From Colletotrichum lupini (taxonomy: Eukaryota > Ascomycota > Sordariomycetes > Glomerellales > Glomerellaceae): DNA of 64,000 nucleotides. The DNA lies in assembly GCF_023278565.1 (NCBI RefSeq), contig NC_064675.1, positions 3,038,001 to 3,102,000 on the forward strand. Direction: 5' to 3'. Position 1 is the stretch's first letter. Every line of letters starts with the position of its first letter. Shown here piece after piece: positions 10,142-21,702 of this stretch. The notes beneath the pieces were generated by a model, which saw only the letters and a list, made by a program, of their open reading frames with translations, made no database searches and had not been told where the DNA came from. A program made the position numbers and the translations under genes.

Positions 10142-11974
10142 ATGCAGCTCGTGATGGAGCTCTCTTCGTCCTTGACGGATTTATCTGCCGTATCATCGCC
10201 AGACTCATTCAGGACGGCCTTTCAATCACCGGATGCCAACTCCGAAAAACCGACTCCCACAGATCCTGCATCACCCCAACGCATGTACTCATCCGCGACC
10301 CTGCTCCCCCGTGAGCTGAAGGAACATTGCCAGATCTACCTGGAAGAGCACCTCTGTACGTTAGCAAGATGCCCACCCTCCTCGCGACATACGCTGACTA
10401 TGCTAGACAATGGCGCACTCGGCCTGTACAATAGCCTTCTCACTGCCGGGTTTTCGCGAAAGATCAACACCAACCCGAAGCGCGTCCCTGTCCCTCCGTT
10501 AACCCACCTTGCCCTCCTCAACACCCTGACCATCCACCCGAGCCATACGACTCGAGCCCCCGGCGCCGACCGTCTCGAGGTCTGCTCACAGACGCTGGAC
10601 TACCTGCGTAATTTGCTCGCCATTGTTGGACCCATCAATGCCGGCTTTAGGAATGCGTTCCAGTTCCATGGGGTCCAGTATGGCCGCCGGAACCGATACC
10701 ACGATGAGGAGGACGAGGATCTCGACGGTGATCAGATCGGCAACAACAAGTTGGCCAACGAAGATAGCATATGGCAGCGCGCGCAGGACTTCTGGGCTGT
10801 TCTCGGCTGGGCCTTCAACTGCAGCAGACTACATCCTCACCGTTGGCGCTTCTGGAAGACCTGGCTGAAATTCATGATTGACGTTCTCGAGGCTGACATC
10901 TACGAACGGAAACGCCTTGATGAGGAGTCTTTGGCCTCATCACAGCAACCTCAGAACTGGACACACATGCGAGAGTCAATCCTTGTCATGTACATCAAGC
11001 AGAAGACTGACTCCGGGCGAGGTGCTCTGAGGATGATCCTTCAAGCCGTCTTCGCTGACGGCTGCACCTCATCCTTGGCGAAATTTCCCGAGGTGTTCAA
11101 CAAGGAGATAAAGGGGCTACCGAGCGAGGACAAGAAACGCAAACGAATGGCTACGCTTGATATCGAGAACGACCAATTTGGCGACTATTTCAACGAAGAG
11201 TTGACGGACGACGAACCCTCCGAGGCGGGTACACCGGGCACGCCTCGTACACCACGCACACCAGCCAGGAAAGCTGGAGATTTTGTCGCTGCCCCACTGG
11301 CAGATTCGATTCCCCTTCGTCTGAGACTGATGGAGCTCCTTTCCGAGGTTGCCTACAATATGCCCGAGGAGTTCATGGACCACAACGAATACACGCTGGA
11401 CTTGTGCAGGTTACTCAAGCAGCAACCCCTTTCGTTCTTTCACCAATTCATCACCGACATGAGTTCGTACATCCAGCGATACGGAGCTGCCTTCAAGATC
11501 GACTTTCTGGCCGTTCAGCTCGATCAACTGCTGCCCTCCGGATATGAAGACCCGAAGAAGGTCATCAAGGGGGAGGACAGCGGGATCATCATAAACGCAG
11601 ACGTCCTCGAGTTGTGCTACCTGGGTCACCATGCTAATACCATTGACCCAGAAGACAACGCCAGGGTGGCGCTGATCCTTGAGAGCCTGCTTTACACGAT
11701 ACCGGCGGAAGAGACCAAGGAAGCCAGAGACAGGCTCCGAAAAGCCGCGCTCAAGGGAATTGAGGCACGGAAGGCCAAGGCCAGAGGTACGAACCGGAGG
11801 AGCGCGACGACCCCGAGCCGTCGGGGCCGCGGAAAAAAGGGCCCCAGTCCGCGGGACATCTACGCCAAGGAGATGATGGATCTGGCGGGAGAGCGCATGA
11901 TTTTCTATATTGACATCGTGGGCGCTCAGGAACCTGAAGGTGACGTTGACGAGGACGAGAATATGGATGACTGA
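10142..11974 (+). CDS. Conserved-type protein of unknown function, acidic and Arg/Lys-rich C terminus
   Basis: The frame is open without interruption for 610 codons, but 10356-10406 looks like an in-frame 51-bp intron: GTACGT donor, GCTGAC branch, CTAG acceptor. Removing it joins EEHLY to NGALGLYN and gives 593 residues, which reads more naturally; I prefer exons 10142-10355 and 10407-11974. The protein is mostly helical in appearance, with an acidic patch (DEEDEDLDGD), a TPGTPRTPRTP repeat before the middle, and a basic RRGRGKK segment resembling an AT-hook near the C terminus, followed by an acidic end. These suggest a nuclear or chromatin-associated protein, which is inference only. A second ATG 12 bases downstream could also serve. 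I do not recognise the family. Confidence 0.85.
   Translation: MQLVMELSSSLTDLSAVSSPDSFRTAFQSPDANSEKPTPTDPASPQRMYSSATLLPRELKEHCQIYLEEHLCTLARCPPSSRHTLTMLDNGALGLYNSLLTAGFSRKINTNPKRVPVPPLTHLALLNTLTIHPSHTTRAPGADRLEVCSQTLDYLRNLLAIVGPINAGFRNAFQFHGVQYGRRNRYHDEEDEDLDGDQIGNNKLANEDSIWQRAQDFWAVLGWAFNCSRLHPHRWRFWKTWLKFMIDVLEADIYERKRLDEESLASSQQPQNWTHMRESILVMYIKQKTDSGRGALRMILQAVFADGCTSSLAKFPEVFNKEIKGLPSEDKKRKRMATLDIENDQFGDYFNEELTDDEPSEAGTPGTPRTPRTPARKAGDFVAAPLADSIPLRLRLMELLSEVAYNMPEEFMDHNEYTLDLCRLLKQQPLSFFHQFITDMSSYIQRYGAAFKIDFLAVQLDQLLPSGYEDPKKVIKGEDSGIIINADVLELCYLGHHANTIDPEDNARVALILESLLYTIPAEETKEARDRLRKAALKGIEARKAKARGTNRRSATTPSRRGRGKKGPSPRDIYAKEMMDLAGERMIFYIDIVGAQEPEGDVDEDENMDD
10356..10406 (+). other. 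Probable in-frame 51-bp intron
   Basis: GTACGT donor, GCTGAC branch site and TAG acceptor in the usual spacing. It has no stop codon and is a multiple of three, so retention would insert 17 residues rather than truncate the protein. Confidence 0.7.
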
Positions 11975-12293
11975 GGAGAGTTTTCATTTGCGAGGGACAG
12001 TGGCGGATTGCACGTAGAAGGGGATTTAGGCGTTTTGCAGAGTCAGAGACCTCATGATACCCATACTCGAAAGTATCGAGAATCAATACATTACTTATTA
12101 CGCGTATGATTCTCTGTAATTACTCCTGAAATCATGTGAAGATGGCTACATTATAGGCAAGCTGCGCCAATGACTTGAGTCCCGATTTGGTAGGTGGGGT
12201 AGCTGATCGCAGATGCAAAAAATCCCCAGAAACCCCGCCAAAGTCTGTCACTCACGTTCAACGGCAATCCCTCCCAACACACGAACCGCCAGT
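11975..12293. other. Intergenic between two plus-strand genes
   Basis: 319 bp holding the 3' end of the upstream gene, with an AT-rich stretch near 12075-12155, and the short KTI12 promoter. No distinct site recognised. Confidence 0.5.
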
Positions 12294-13465
12294 ATGCCGG
12301 TGAGTCTTGCCATTCCTGGGCTCGTGGGAAAAAGAAGCTAACTCTGTGACAGTTGATCGTAGTATCAGGTCTCCCGACCTCGGGTAAGACGACCCGCGCA
12401 AAACAGCTGCAAGCCCACCTGGCAGCACGCATCGCCGCCGCCGCCGCCGCCGACGGCAGCAGCAAACAATCACCACCGTACCGACTCCATTACATCTCCG
12501 ACTCGACGCTCTCGATATCGCGCGATGTGTACGACCTCGACCCGAACAAGGTGCGCGCGCACACGCGCTCCGCCAACGCCTCGGAAAAGGACGCCAGGGC
12601 GGCTGTCTACGGCGCCGTGAAGCGCGTGCTGTCGGACCGGGATATTGTTATTTTGGACGGGATGAATTACATCAAGGGGTGGCGGTACCAGTTGCACTGC
12701 GAGGCTAAAGCTATGAGGACGCCGAGCGTCGTGCTTCAGATTGGGTGTGGAGTTGAGAGGGCTAGGGGGATAAATGAGGAGAGGTTGAGGAGGCGAGGGG
12801 CGGCTGCATCGACGACGACGACGACCGCGACAGAGGAAGCACAAATGGATAGCAGTCAGATCCCGGAGGACGCAAAGGAGGCAAACACAGAAGACGAGAC
12901 GAAGCAAGACGACACCGACGAAGAGCAGCAGCCCTACGACGCGGACAATTGGGACAACCTCGTCTTCCGGTACGAGGAGCCAAACCCGATGACGCGCTGG
13001 GACAGCCCGCTCTTCACCCTCATCTGGGACGACGACGCGGCGCAGACGGCAAAAGTGTGCGACGACATCTGGGACGCCGTCGCGGGTACGGGGCGGAAGG
13101 TCATCAAGCCCAACCAGGCGACGGTCCAGCGCAGCCGTGACACGAGCGGGGATTACCTGTACGTGCTGGACCGCGAGACGCAGGATGTCGTGAAGAGGAT
13201 TTTGGAGGCGCAGGCTGAAGGGGAGGAGGGCGGGGAGGTCAAGGTCTCCAGGGGGGATGATGGGGCGGGAGGGGAGAAGAAGGAGCTTGTCGTGCAGCTT
13301 CCTGGTCGCAAGGTCGGTCTGCCGCAGCTTCAGAGGCTGAGGAGGGCGTTTGTGGGTTTGAACCGTGGCGGGATCGGGCTCGAGGGCGTGGGCAACTTTA
13401 GCGCGGAGAGGATGAGGGAGAGCTTTGTTGGGTATCTGAACGATACGTTTGAGCAGGAGGGTTGA
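12294..13465 (+). CDS. KTI12: KTI12, Elongator-associated P-loop ATPase
   Basis: A two-codon first exon (12294-12299, Met-Pro) is joined over a 53-bp intron (GTGAGT, GCTAAC branch, CAG) to 12353-13465, giving 372 residues that start MPLIVVSGLPTSGKT, the standard Kti12 N terminus with its Walker A loop. ILDGMNYIKGWRYQLHCEAK and the C-terminal LPQLQRLRRAF segment are also family hallmarks. Kti12 binds tRNA and regulates the Elongator complex, which modifies wobble uridines of tRNAs. Two low-complexity inserts are seen: an alanine run coded by GCC repeats near 12436-12451, and a Thr/Glu/Asp-rich linker of about 50 residues near 12810-12940, which makes the protein longer than the roughly 280-residue yeast form. 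GC-rich third positions create a long antisense shadow frame, which I reject. Confidence 0.95.
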
Positions 13466-16400
13466 GTTCACTCTGCTCCTGAGGAGAGGAAAGGGGAAAA
13501 GGGGGGTGAAGTGCTAGGTGTGGAGAGAGACAGAAAGGCGTTTGCGATGAAGGTTGTATAATTGATACCCCTGAGATGGTGTTCACGACGAATTGGGAAT
13601 ATTCTGTGAGGGTTTGCTTGTGACGTGGGTGAGGCGACATAGAGTTACGGTAGCGCATCGCTCTCGTTATCGAGAAGTGTTTACCTTCAACACACACTGC
13701 CAAGCACTCGTGAGGCTGGCGCTAGGAATACCTTTTTGCTTTGGTCCATCTGGCCTACCGCAGAGGCAGCTGGTTTGTGAAATCTCCTCCGGCGGAATGT
13801 ACCCATCATGCCTCACTGTGGTCTCTGAAGAATTGACATTCTTGGGTCCTCAAATACTCGGTGTTGGCAGAGAATGAAAGAGAGAGACTCTTGCGTCACT
13901 GTCTGTCCTTGATTGGTACAGCTCACGGAACCCGAGTGGTCGATTGCACACCATCAGGAATGCTGCAGAGGTCTCAAGATGACCCAGCGAGGCCTAAATG
14001 AGAGCCGCCACGCTGCCAAGACGATTTAGACACTTGAGAAAAGTCTAGATCATGCTGGCGTACAGATTCTGTGTGATTCTATCTTAGCCATGGTGTTGGT
14101 GGTGTTGCCTATTTTGGAGAAATGCAACTCGCCGAGGGACCTTCCAACTCTACACAGCAGTAAGGCAGATCGCCAAGATCCGCGTTACTGAGTCCCAGTC
14201 AGACCATTTTCTCCTTTCCAAGACGGCTTAGCATCTCCTTAAGAGAAGGTGGTCGACAGCAGAAGCTAGCCGGATTCCGGATACCGAAAGACGAGAAAAA
14301 CAAAGTCTCCGTTCCAGGTCTCCCGATCGGGGGCAGATTCAGCAGCTTTGCAAAGTAGCCGCCGGGTTCATCGTGAAGATTGTAGAAAGCATCCACACCA
14401 TCCATGGACTCACCTGGCATACCGCTTCGGGACCTAGACTCCCTTACTTGGCCCGCGAAGAGAGCAGACACATCAGGTAGACAACCTCAGAGGTGCGACG
14501 GACTACGACGGACACACTCGACTTGGCGATAAATCATAGATCTCAGGTGATGAGTTTCACCACGCCCTGAATGCGAGTTACGAATGTTAGGGTAGGAGTC
14601 TCGATACAGGGTAAAGGCTTGTCGTAGGCCAAGAGAGGAGGGAACTGTGGTCGCGGCGAGTAGCGCCTCGGATGTTAACCTAAAAGGTTCGGGACGGGGA
14701 ATGCAAAAGAAGCGGCAAAGTCTAGGAGACACCGGTGAATGCTCAACCGCATTGGAAGCGACGTGAACGGCGTCGTGTCTTGACTAGCCGACGCCGGCTC
14801 TATAGAAGACTGCGTGACTGGGATATGTGGTTTTGTTGCACTTTACGAGGTACGCAGTCCAGACCGAGACGACTTCACTCATGCCAGCTGGTGTGTTTGG
14901 CGAGGCGATTTGGCACTGGCTTGATAGCTCTCGTCGGAGCCTGATTGTCTGATTTGAAGCTTTCGACCGCTTCCAGCCCCAACTTTGAGATGCTCTTGAC
15001 TTGTCTGAATCTCAGCATTAATCAGTCCTCATTATGATCAAAGCGCATCGATTACTTGAGATCTTGAACTCAGCTGTGTTGTCTACAGCGCTGTTCCTGG
15101 TGGGAATAATGCGTCGTGTGGTTTCCATTCCGAGTTAGATCACAATCAATCAGACTCTCTGGTCAAAATGTCTACGGATACACAAATAGATCGACGAGCT
15201 TGAGGCGAGGTAGATGGTCGTTTACTGGCCAATGCAGAGAGTGTGTCGCGTGTCGTGTCAGCCGGCGGGGTTTGGGTGTGAAAGTCGAGACTCGGCCGCT
15301 TGCCTCACTTTAATTCGGCCGGCCTTGCAAGCAAGTCGCGTACTCCTTAGCTCAGACTGAAGCTGGGTGATGCGGGTCCGCGATCAGGGACACTAAAAAA
15401 AAACAAAAAAAAAAACGCACAAGCTGGCTTGAGCCGTACGACTGTGTCTGTGTTGAGTAGGAGCAGGTTGTGAACCGTGACACTAATGCTGCGACAGTGT
15501 CATGAGGGTAAAGTAGCCGTGTGGGCTGATTATTTTCGCTGGAGCCGCGTGCTAGAGTATGCGCGCCGTGCTATGGATGCGGTTCGTCTGGAGCGGGCAA
15601 TAGCAAAGGGAAAAATAAAAAATAAAAAATTGAGAGACATCCGTCAGATTCAGAGACGGGCAGGACGGCAGCACGGGCAGGCGCAAGCAACGGCAGCGGC
15701 AACGGCAAGGACATAACGGCAGGCTGCCCCCGCCTTGAGCCAGTCAGAAGCAACCTGACGGTGTGTGCAGGTGGGTTGGACGGGAAAGGAAGGGACGATG
15801 AAAGACGGATGAGAGGAAAATCCAATCGCCAAGATCGCTGGCTAGCCACGAGTGATAAGCTTTGCCAAGAGGAACAGAGCCAAGACGGGCAGGTGTGGAA
15901 AAGACGGGGTGTCGGGTTGGGGAAGTTTAAGAAGGAAGCACGAAGAACGGGGGAAAGAAAGAAAGCACAAGCCACCTCATCTGCTTACCTTCCCACGCTT
16001 TCCTTACGGATACCTACGGATGGCATACCACCTACCTATCTGATGCTGCAGGCTGTAGCCCGGTGGCAATCACGACACATTCGTACCTTACCAAAGAACA
16101 CAACACTCACTTATTGCACCACCGAAGCCTGCCAATTCGTCCGGCTGCAAGCTCCCAAAGGTCCAAGAATAGGTAACTTAGCAAGCGCCCTCCCGTGCCT
16201 GCCTCCCATGATTCCATCTGTACCTACAGACCAAGGTACGCACGATTATCTGCGGGGTTGAATGGGGGCAACACCATCTGGTACTTGGCCACTGGACTGG
16301 ACAGTACCTAGAGCCAACAACAGGTTTTGGCCCGGCTGCCACCTGCCGTTCTGCTGATTGTCTGCCACTCCTCGTCTGCAGCAACGTAGGCCAAGTCGAT

Positions 16401-19400
16401 ATGCTTTGCCGGATACCGACATCACCTCACTCTCCTTCAACACATGTATAATGTATTTATCACACCATTCGTACGAATACTTGCACATCAAGCATCCTTC
16501 CAAACAAGCAACACCCAGAAAACTTTTTAGAACCCCTGTGTCGATGAGGATTTGCCGTTGGCCTGAGCTCTTGATCCCCTTTTTGCGGACTCGGGAACGA
16601 TGCAAATGGCCGAGAAGGGACGGACGGGAAGCTTGTTCCAAAGCAAAAGAAAAATCAATCCTAGCGCCTCATATCCGTCACAAAAGACAGGGCTACGCCG
16701 CCAAAGGACCTGCTTAGTGGTGGCCTGTCAGTGGTGGTTTTTTTTGCACAAGTTTCCCCTGCTCATTTCCAACACAGGTACGTACTCGGCCAGTCACCCA
16801 TTTGGACGTTGGCCCGCGTCCATGGGTTGCGGATGACCCGCAGTTCTCGCCCAAAGACTCTGCTCATTGGACGTCTCTTGACCGGATGGGTGAGCCCGGG
16901 GCAAGGGGCGTGGTTGCAAGAGGAAACGCCGTGCCCGGGGACCCTGGCACAGTGTGGGATCCTTCCGCAGCGCTGGCCTTTCATCATTTCCTCATCCAGC
17001 TCAGTGGCCGCCGAAGCAAGCCAGCCCTGGAGGCTGTCAGCACTGGGGCTCCTTCCGTTCTCCTCTCCGTCTTGGTAGCACAAACCGTCCGTCCGTTCAA
17101 TTCTTCCGTCTCCGTATTAAATCGACAGCGATCACAAGCATAAACTACGGATACGCTCTCACCTCTATTTTATTTAGAGTTGGCAGAGCCACGATAGGCG
17201 ACGATGAGACCGAATTTCCTGATGTCACCGCTCCCCCTGCTTTCATCAAGTTCAGAGGAAAAAAGTACAAAGGTAACGAGTGATGAATCGACGGGGTGAG
17301 AGTCGAGTACCAGTCGAGGGGTTACACTCTTGGTCAGCCCTTTTACCCTTTTTCCGTGTTTCATGAGCCAAGACAAAACGCTCCGAGCTCAGTACTCAAG
17401 AGACGACTGGCCGGCCATCTGAATTGTGTACTTGATCAGCGCGGCTGCCCTTCTCCGTGTCAGGGTGCTCCCCTCGAGACGGGGAGGCTTAGACACCCAC
17501 CGTACCACCGCACCGTTCTCGTTCCCAGCTTCAGCCAACCCTCGCGGACACGCTCTTTCTTCACTTCAACGGTGGGCACGGCGATGCAGCCTGCTATTGA
17601 CTAGCGCTGGGCGTACAGTGTCGTACTCCCCAGAGTACGTACTCTTTCTGTATTAGATAATGTCTACCACTTATTTTTGTAGGTAGGGACACCCACGATG
17701 CAGGTGGCTGACGGGACTGGCGGCGTCCACTTGTCTGGCTCACCTGGCACGCTGGTCTAGGTATTCCAGAACAGTACCGAGTTGACTTCTCCCAATGTCG
17801 CCGGATATCGAGCAGCACCGCTTTCTGCTTGCCGAATCCGTTAGATGGTGGCGCGCCTGAGTGATTCTTCCTTATTGCCCAACGATAATTCAATAGTCGA
17901 ATGCCAGCCTCAATTAGACGACGACGGACTCTCCACTGCTAGGACTCGTGACAGCCCGCGAAGAAGCTTTTTTGAACGAGCCTTCTGTCATACCACGCGA
18001 TGCAGGACGTGAACGACAGCCGACAGGCTGATTTGTTCTCTAACACCAACTTTCCCCTCCCGTCTGATCTCGATGGCAGCGCTCGTCCTGAGTGCTCACA
18101 GTGCAAAGCTGACGAAGAAGGGGCATAGGCGGGGTCTTTGCACGCCTTCTCGCTGCAATTTCAATGCGACGGTATTGAATCTCATACTTGGTGCTTCTTT
18201 GGAAGCAAGTCAATCAATTATTCGCAGCCATACCCTGGTGTCGGATAGCACGTGTCGTACCTACTGTACTGTGGTAGGTACGCAATACTGCGTATTTTGT
18301 CTCCCATCTGACAATCCCACGAAGCTGGAGCCAGCGCCCTCACGGATCGACGATGGATTGCGGAATGGCGTCCGGCAATGCCATGCAGAGTCGGAAGCTT
18401 CTTCACACGCCTTCTTGCCAAACGGCGAAGGACCCTTTTCTTGGTGTCTGTAGATCGCCCCGAATCTCGTCGGGTCTGCCAAGCTGTCACTACACGATCG
18501 CGCAGTGCTTCGCGACAACTCTTGAGAGAGAGCCGGTCCCTCTGACTCGGGAATTCACAGTACAGCGACTGTGCGCTGAAGATGAGGGCTACATGAGCCC
18601 CACTCCTCATGCCACGGCATCCACGTACAATCACCATGGTCCGAGTCGTATCCGATAGCATTAAGCACAGTTAGCGGAAACGCAGAGCCGGAGAGGGTGT
18701 GTAGATAATCCCAGTCCCACGGCTTACAGTGTGCTTCGCCTTCCTCGCACCAAAACCACGTACCGCCCCGGCACCCCCCTCGAGAATCAGAATGACACTG
18801 GGAGAGTCGCTGCTCCCCCCCAATTCTATCCCATATCCATCCGCGTCCCCCCGACTTGCTATTCCAAAACACTTTCGAGACGGTCTACGACTCCACCAGA
18901 CGAGCAAGAACAGCCAGATCTGGCCAGCACCAATCTAACAAAGCGCAACACCGTACACACCATTCAGCACGCCGCCTTCCCCTCTACGGCGACTCAGCAG
19001 CCCCCCCGGAAGTAGCTTTTACACTCTCCTTTCCCCCCGGCCTCCTTCTTTTGCCCTCTCTCTCTCCCCCGTATTCTCTTGTCCTCCCAAAATCTCTCGG
19101 CGCCCAGCCTGCGATCCCTCCCACATCCCCCACACGCAAGCCTTCTTGGAACGCTTTCTACCGACAACCTCAACCTCGACCCGGTTTATTAACAATTCGA
19201 TTGTGACCTTTGGCTATTTTGGTCTTCGCCTGGGAGAACTTGGAACATTGACGATTACTTCGAACTAACTGCTCAACCCTTCGACGACTCTGTGCGCGAC
19301 TTCAGAACGCCTGGACTCGTATCCTCGACGCTCGCCGCACCCATCCGCCCGACCGAGTCCCGGAACTCGCGTCGCTCGACGACAACAACTCGACGCCTAC

Positions 19401-19548
19401 GCCAATCAACACTGCGAATCCACCGACGACTGCGAAGCTTATTCGATGGCGAGTGTTCGCGAGTAGGACGAAGCCTCTTTCGATCCTCGCCTGCGGCTGG
19501 CCGCTCTGTTCTTCATCGACAAGCATCCGACGAGTCGGCGCCGCCATC
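13466..19548. other. Long intergenic region before palH
   Basis: About 6 kb without a supported gene. Short frames (for example 14199-14471 minus, 15761-16261 plus, 16954-17283 plus) lack coding bias, domains or consistent splice sites. A poly-A tract lies at about 15395-15415. The last 550 bp are CT-rich and then open in the palH frame from 19252, so this part is probably promoter and leader of palH. Confidence 0.45.
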
Positions 19549-21702
19549 ATGGTAGATCTCGCCGCAGCCGCGAGTCCCTTGCCCTCTCTGGGCGCCGCTG
19601 GGGCAGCAGCCGCGAAAATCGCGACCGCCGCGCCTATTATTATTGCGAACAATGGAATCAACTATGAAGAAACCACGACCGGAGGCGCGGTACAATACAA
19701 CGACCTGCGTGACCCTTTCTTCGCCTCCATCTTCCCCGTCTGCTACGCCCTCGCCGCGACGACAGTAACAGCATACATGCTTGTGATCATGCTTTTCATT
19801 ACTCCCCGATCATTTCTTGACGGTGGAGTGGTATATCTCGGCCGACGCGGGTTTACGAGTGGTGGAACATCGAATGGAATCAGCATCGGAGGTCGACCAT
19901 GGCTGCAGAAGGTGGCCGCCGTCACCGTTGCAATTTCTCTCACCATAGCAAGCGCCGATACGTTTAAAGTTGCCGAGCAGCAGTACCAGTGGTCAATTCA
20001 AGACGCCAAAAAGATGCAGTCGGAGGTTATGGACGGAACCGAACTGAAAGTCATTCGCCTCATTTCAGACACCTTTTTGTGGCTTGCACAAGCCCAAACT
20101 CTCATCCGACTCTTCCCACGTCAGCGGGAAAAGGTTATCATCAAGTGGACTGCCTTTGCGCTGATTACGTTGAACCTCATCTTCAGCGCCTTGAACAGCT
20201 TCCAGTATCCCACCAGCGGAAGCAATGGCAACGCCCGTCCACGAAGCTTCGTGGACGCCGTTCCCGCTCTCAGCTACCTATTTCAACTGTCCCTCGGCCT
20301 GTTATACGCCGCATGGGTCATTTACTATTCACTTATGAAGAAGCGATACGCCTTCTACCATCCCTTGATGAAGAACATGATTCTGGTCTCTGCACTATCA
20401 CTCTTCGCCATCCTTGTCCCAGTCGTTTTCTTCGTACTGGATATGGCACAGCCAGAATTCGCTGTCTGGGGAGACTACGTTCGCTGGGTCGGTGCTGCAG
20501 GCGCCAGTGTAGTGGTTTGGGAATGGGTAGAGAGGATTGAGGCATTGGAAAGAGAAGAGAAGAAGGACGGTATTTTAGGACGCGAGATTTTCGACGGCGA
20601 TGAAATGCTGGAAGTCTCGGCGTCTGAGTTCCCATGGCTTAGGAGGAGAAAGAACAGAAACGGTGGTAGGGACGGTGACGGTGGTGAAGACGGACCTCAG
20701 GGTGGTTCTGGCGCTCAAGGTCCTCCCTCGGCCGAGCGAGGCAACCTTTGGCCAGGCATGACACAAATCGCCTCCAGATATCGCTCTAACCACGCCCACA
20801 CCAACTCGGGAACAAACAATCAAAGCGGCCAGAGATCAAAGGGCGGTCTGTTGCGTCCGCCCATGTGGCCCTCTCGGCCCGCACCCGCGGTGACGCCCGT
20901 CAGCCGTACAGACACAGCCAGCGCAGCGAGCACCGTATATGCCGTAAGATATCAGCTGCCTTCAGAGACAACTTCACGGACACCCGAGGCAGTCATCCGA
21001 GCTGCGAACCAAAGAAACGCTGCAGCTGCCGTGTCGAGGAGTAACTCGACATCATCTAGGAGCGAATCGACAACGAGTGACGACGAGCTCTCAATGGCAG
21101 CGCCCGTGCCAAGACAAGCAACGCACAAGACCGTTGAAATCGACACAGAGGCCCAGGAGGACATGACAGAGAAAAACCGCAATGGATGGAGATCCTTAGT
21201 GGCCAATCCACTCTTCCGCCGCACTGCCCGCGATCCACCAGCGGAGGTGATGGCCCACACCGAGTCAAAGCCCGAGGTGCGTGGAGGTCACGATGATGCG
21301 GGTAGATGGGATCTCCGGGCTCGTTTGGAGGACTTTGCTGCGACGCAGGCCGAGAAGATCAGAGAGAAGATGCGACCAACTCCCGAGACAGATAGCCTTC
21401 CGGTGACTGTCATTCCTGCGCCACCAAGACAGGGAGCGGCACTGGCCCAACTATTGGAAGAGGAGCAAGACCATGAGCAACCGGGTCTCAGCAGAACCAT
21501 TAGCGACGCCTCTGCACTCTCGCCTCAAGCTGCGGCTGGTCTGGGAAGGACGCAAAGCAATTTCTCTCGTCGGTCCCCTGCCGCAGGTCAAAGTCAAGAG
21601 CCTGCCACTCTTCAGCTCAGCAGACCACCTCTCTGGCCTGGAGTAAGAACTCAACATCAGGACTTTGAGCCGCATTCACCAAATGCGCCGCCTACGCCCT
21701 GA
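19549..21702 (+). CDS. palH: PalH/Rim21-type ambient-pH sensor
   Basis: From the ATG at 19549 the product has 717 residues. Seven hydrophobic segments lie at roughly 62-84, 115-135, 165-185, 196-214, 236-258, 272-293 and 300-325, followed by a long, polar, Ser/Pro-rich cytoplasmic tail. The first is preceded by DLRDPFFASIFP and includes YMLVIMLFITPRSFL; both are characteristic of PalH. PalH is the plasma-membrane receptor of the Pal/Rim pathway: at neutral to alkaline pH it signals through PalF and ESCRT components to proteolytic activation of the transcription factor PacC. The start is uncertain. The same frame is open upstream back to 19252 but has no in-frame ATG there, and the cysteine-bearing extracellular N terminus I expect in this family is not obvious, so an upstream exon is possible. 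Confidence 0.93.
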   Translation: MVDLAAAASPLPSLGAAGAAAAKIATAAPIIIANNGINYEETTTGGAVQYNDLRDPFFASIFPVCYALAATTVTAYMLVIMLFITPRSFLDGGVVYLGRRGFTSGGTSNGISIGGRPWLQKVAAVTVAISLTIASADTFKVAEQQYQWSIQDAKKMQSEVMDGTELKVIRLISDTFLWLAQAQTLIRLFPRQREKVIIKWTAFALITLNLIFSALNSFQYPTSGSNGNARPRSFVDAVPALSYLFQLSLGLLYAAWVIYYSLMKKRYAFYHPLMKNMILVSALSLFAILVPVVFFVLDMAQPEFAVWGDYVRWVGAAGASVVVWEWVERIEALEREEKKDGILGREIFDGDEMLEVSASEFPWLRRRKNRNGGRDGDGGEDGPQGGSGAQGPPSAERGNLWPGMTQIASRYRSNHAHTNSGTNNQSGQRSKGGLLRPPMWPSRPAPAVTPVSRTDTASAASTVYAVRYQLPSETTSRTPEAVIRAANQRNAAAAVSRSNSTSSRSESTTSDDELSMAAPVPRQATHKTVEIDTEAQEDMTEKNRNGWRSLVANPLFRRTARDPPAEVMAHTESKPEVRGGHDDAGRWDLRARLEDFAATQAEKIREKMRPTPETDSLPVTVIPAPPRQGAALAQLLEEEQDHEQPGLSRTISDASALSPQAAAGLGRTQSNFSRRSPAAGQSQEPATLQLSRPPLWPGVRTQHQDFEPHSPNAPPTP

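Noticed and set aside
12470..13471. 333-codon frame antisense to KTI12
   Set aside because: Shadow of the GC-rich codon usage of KTI12, which has clear family motifs on the other strand.
14199..14471. 90-codon minus-strand frame with protein-like wording
   Set aside because: Third-position composition near background, and possible donors inside it do not lead to consistent exons.
15761..16261. 166-codon plus-strand frame
   Set aside because: No coding bias, no family signal, and a promoter-like sequence inside it.
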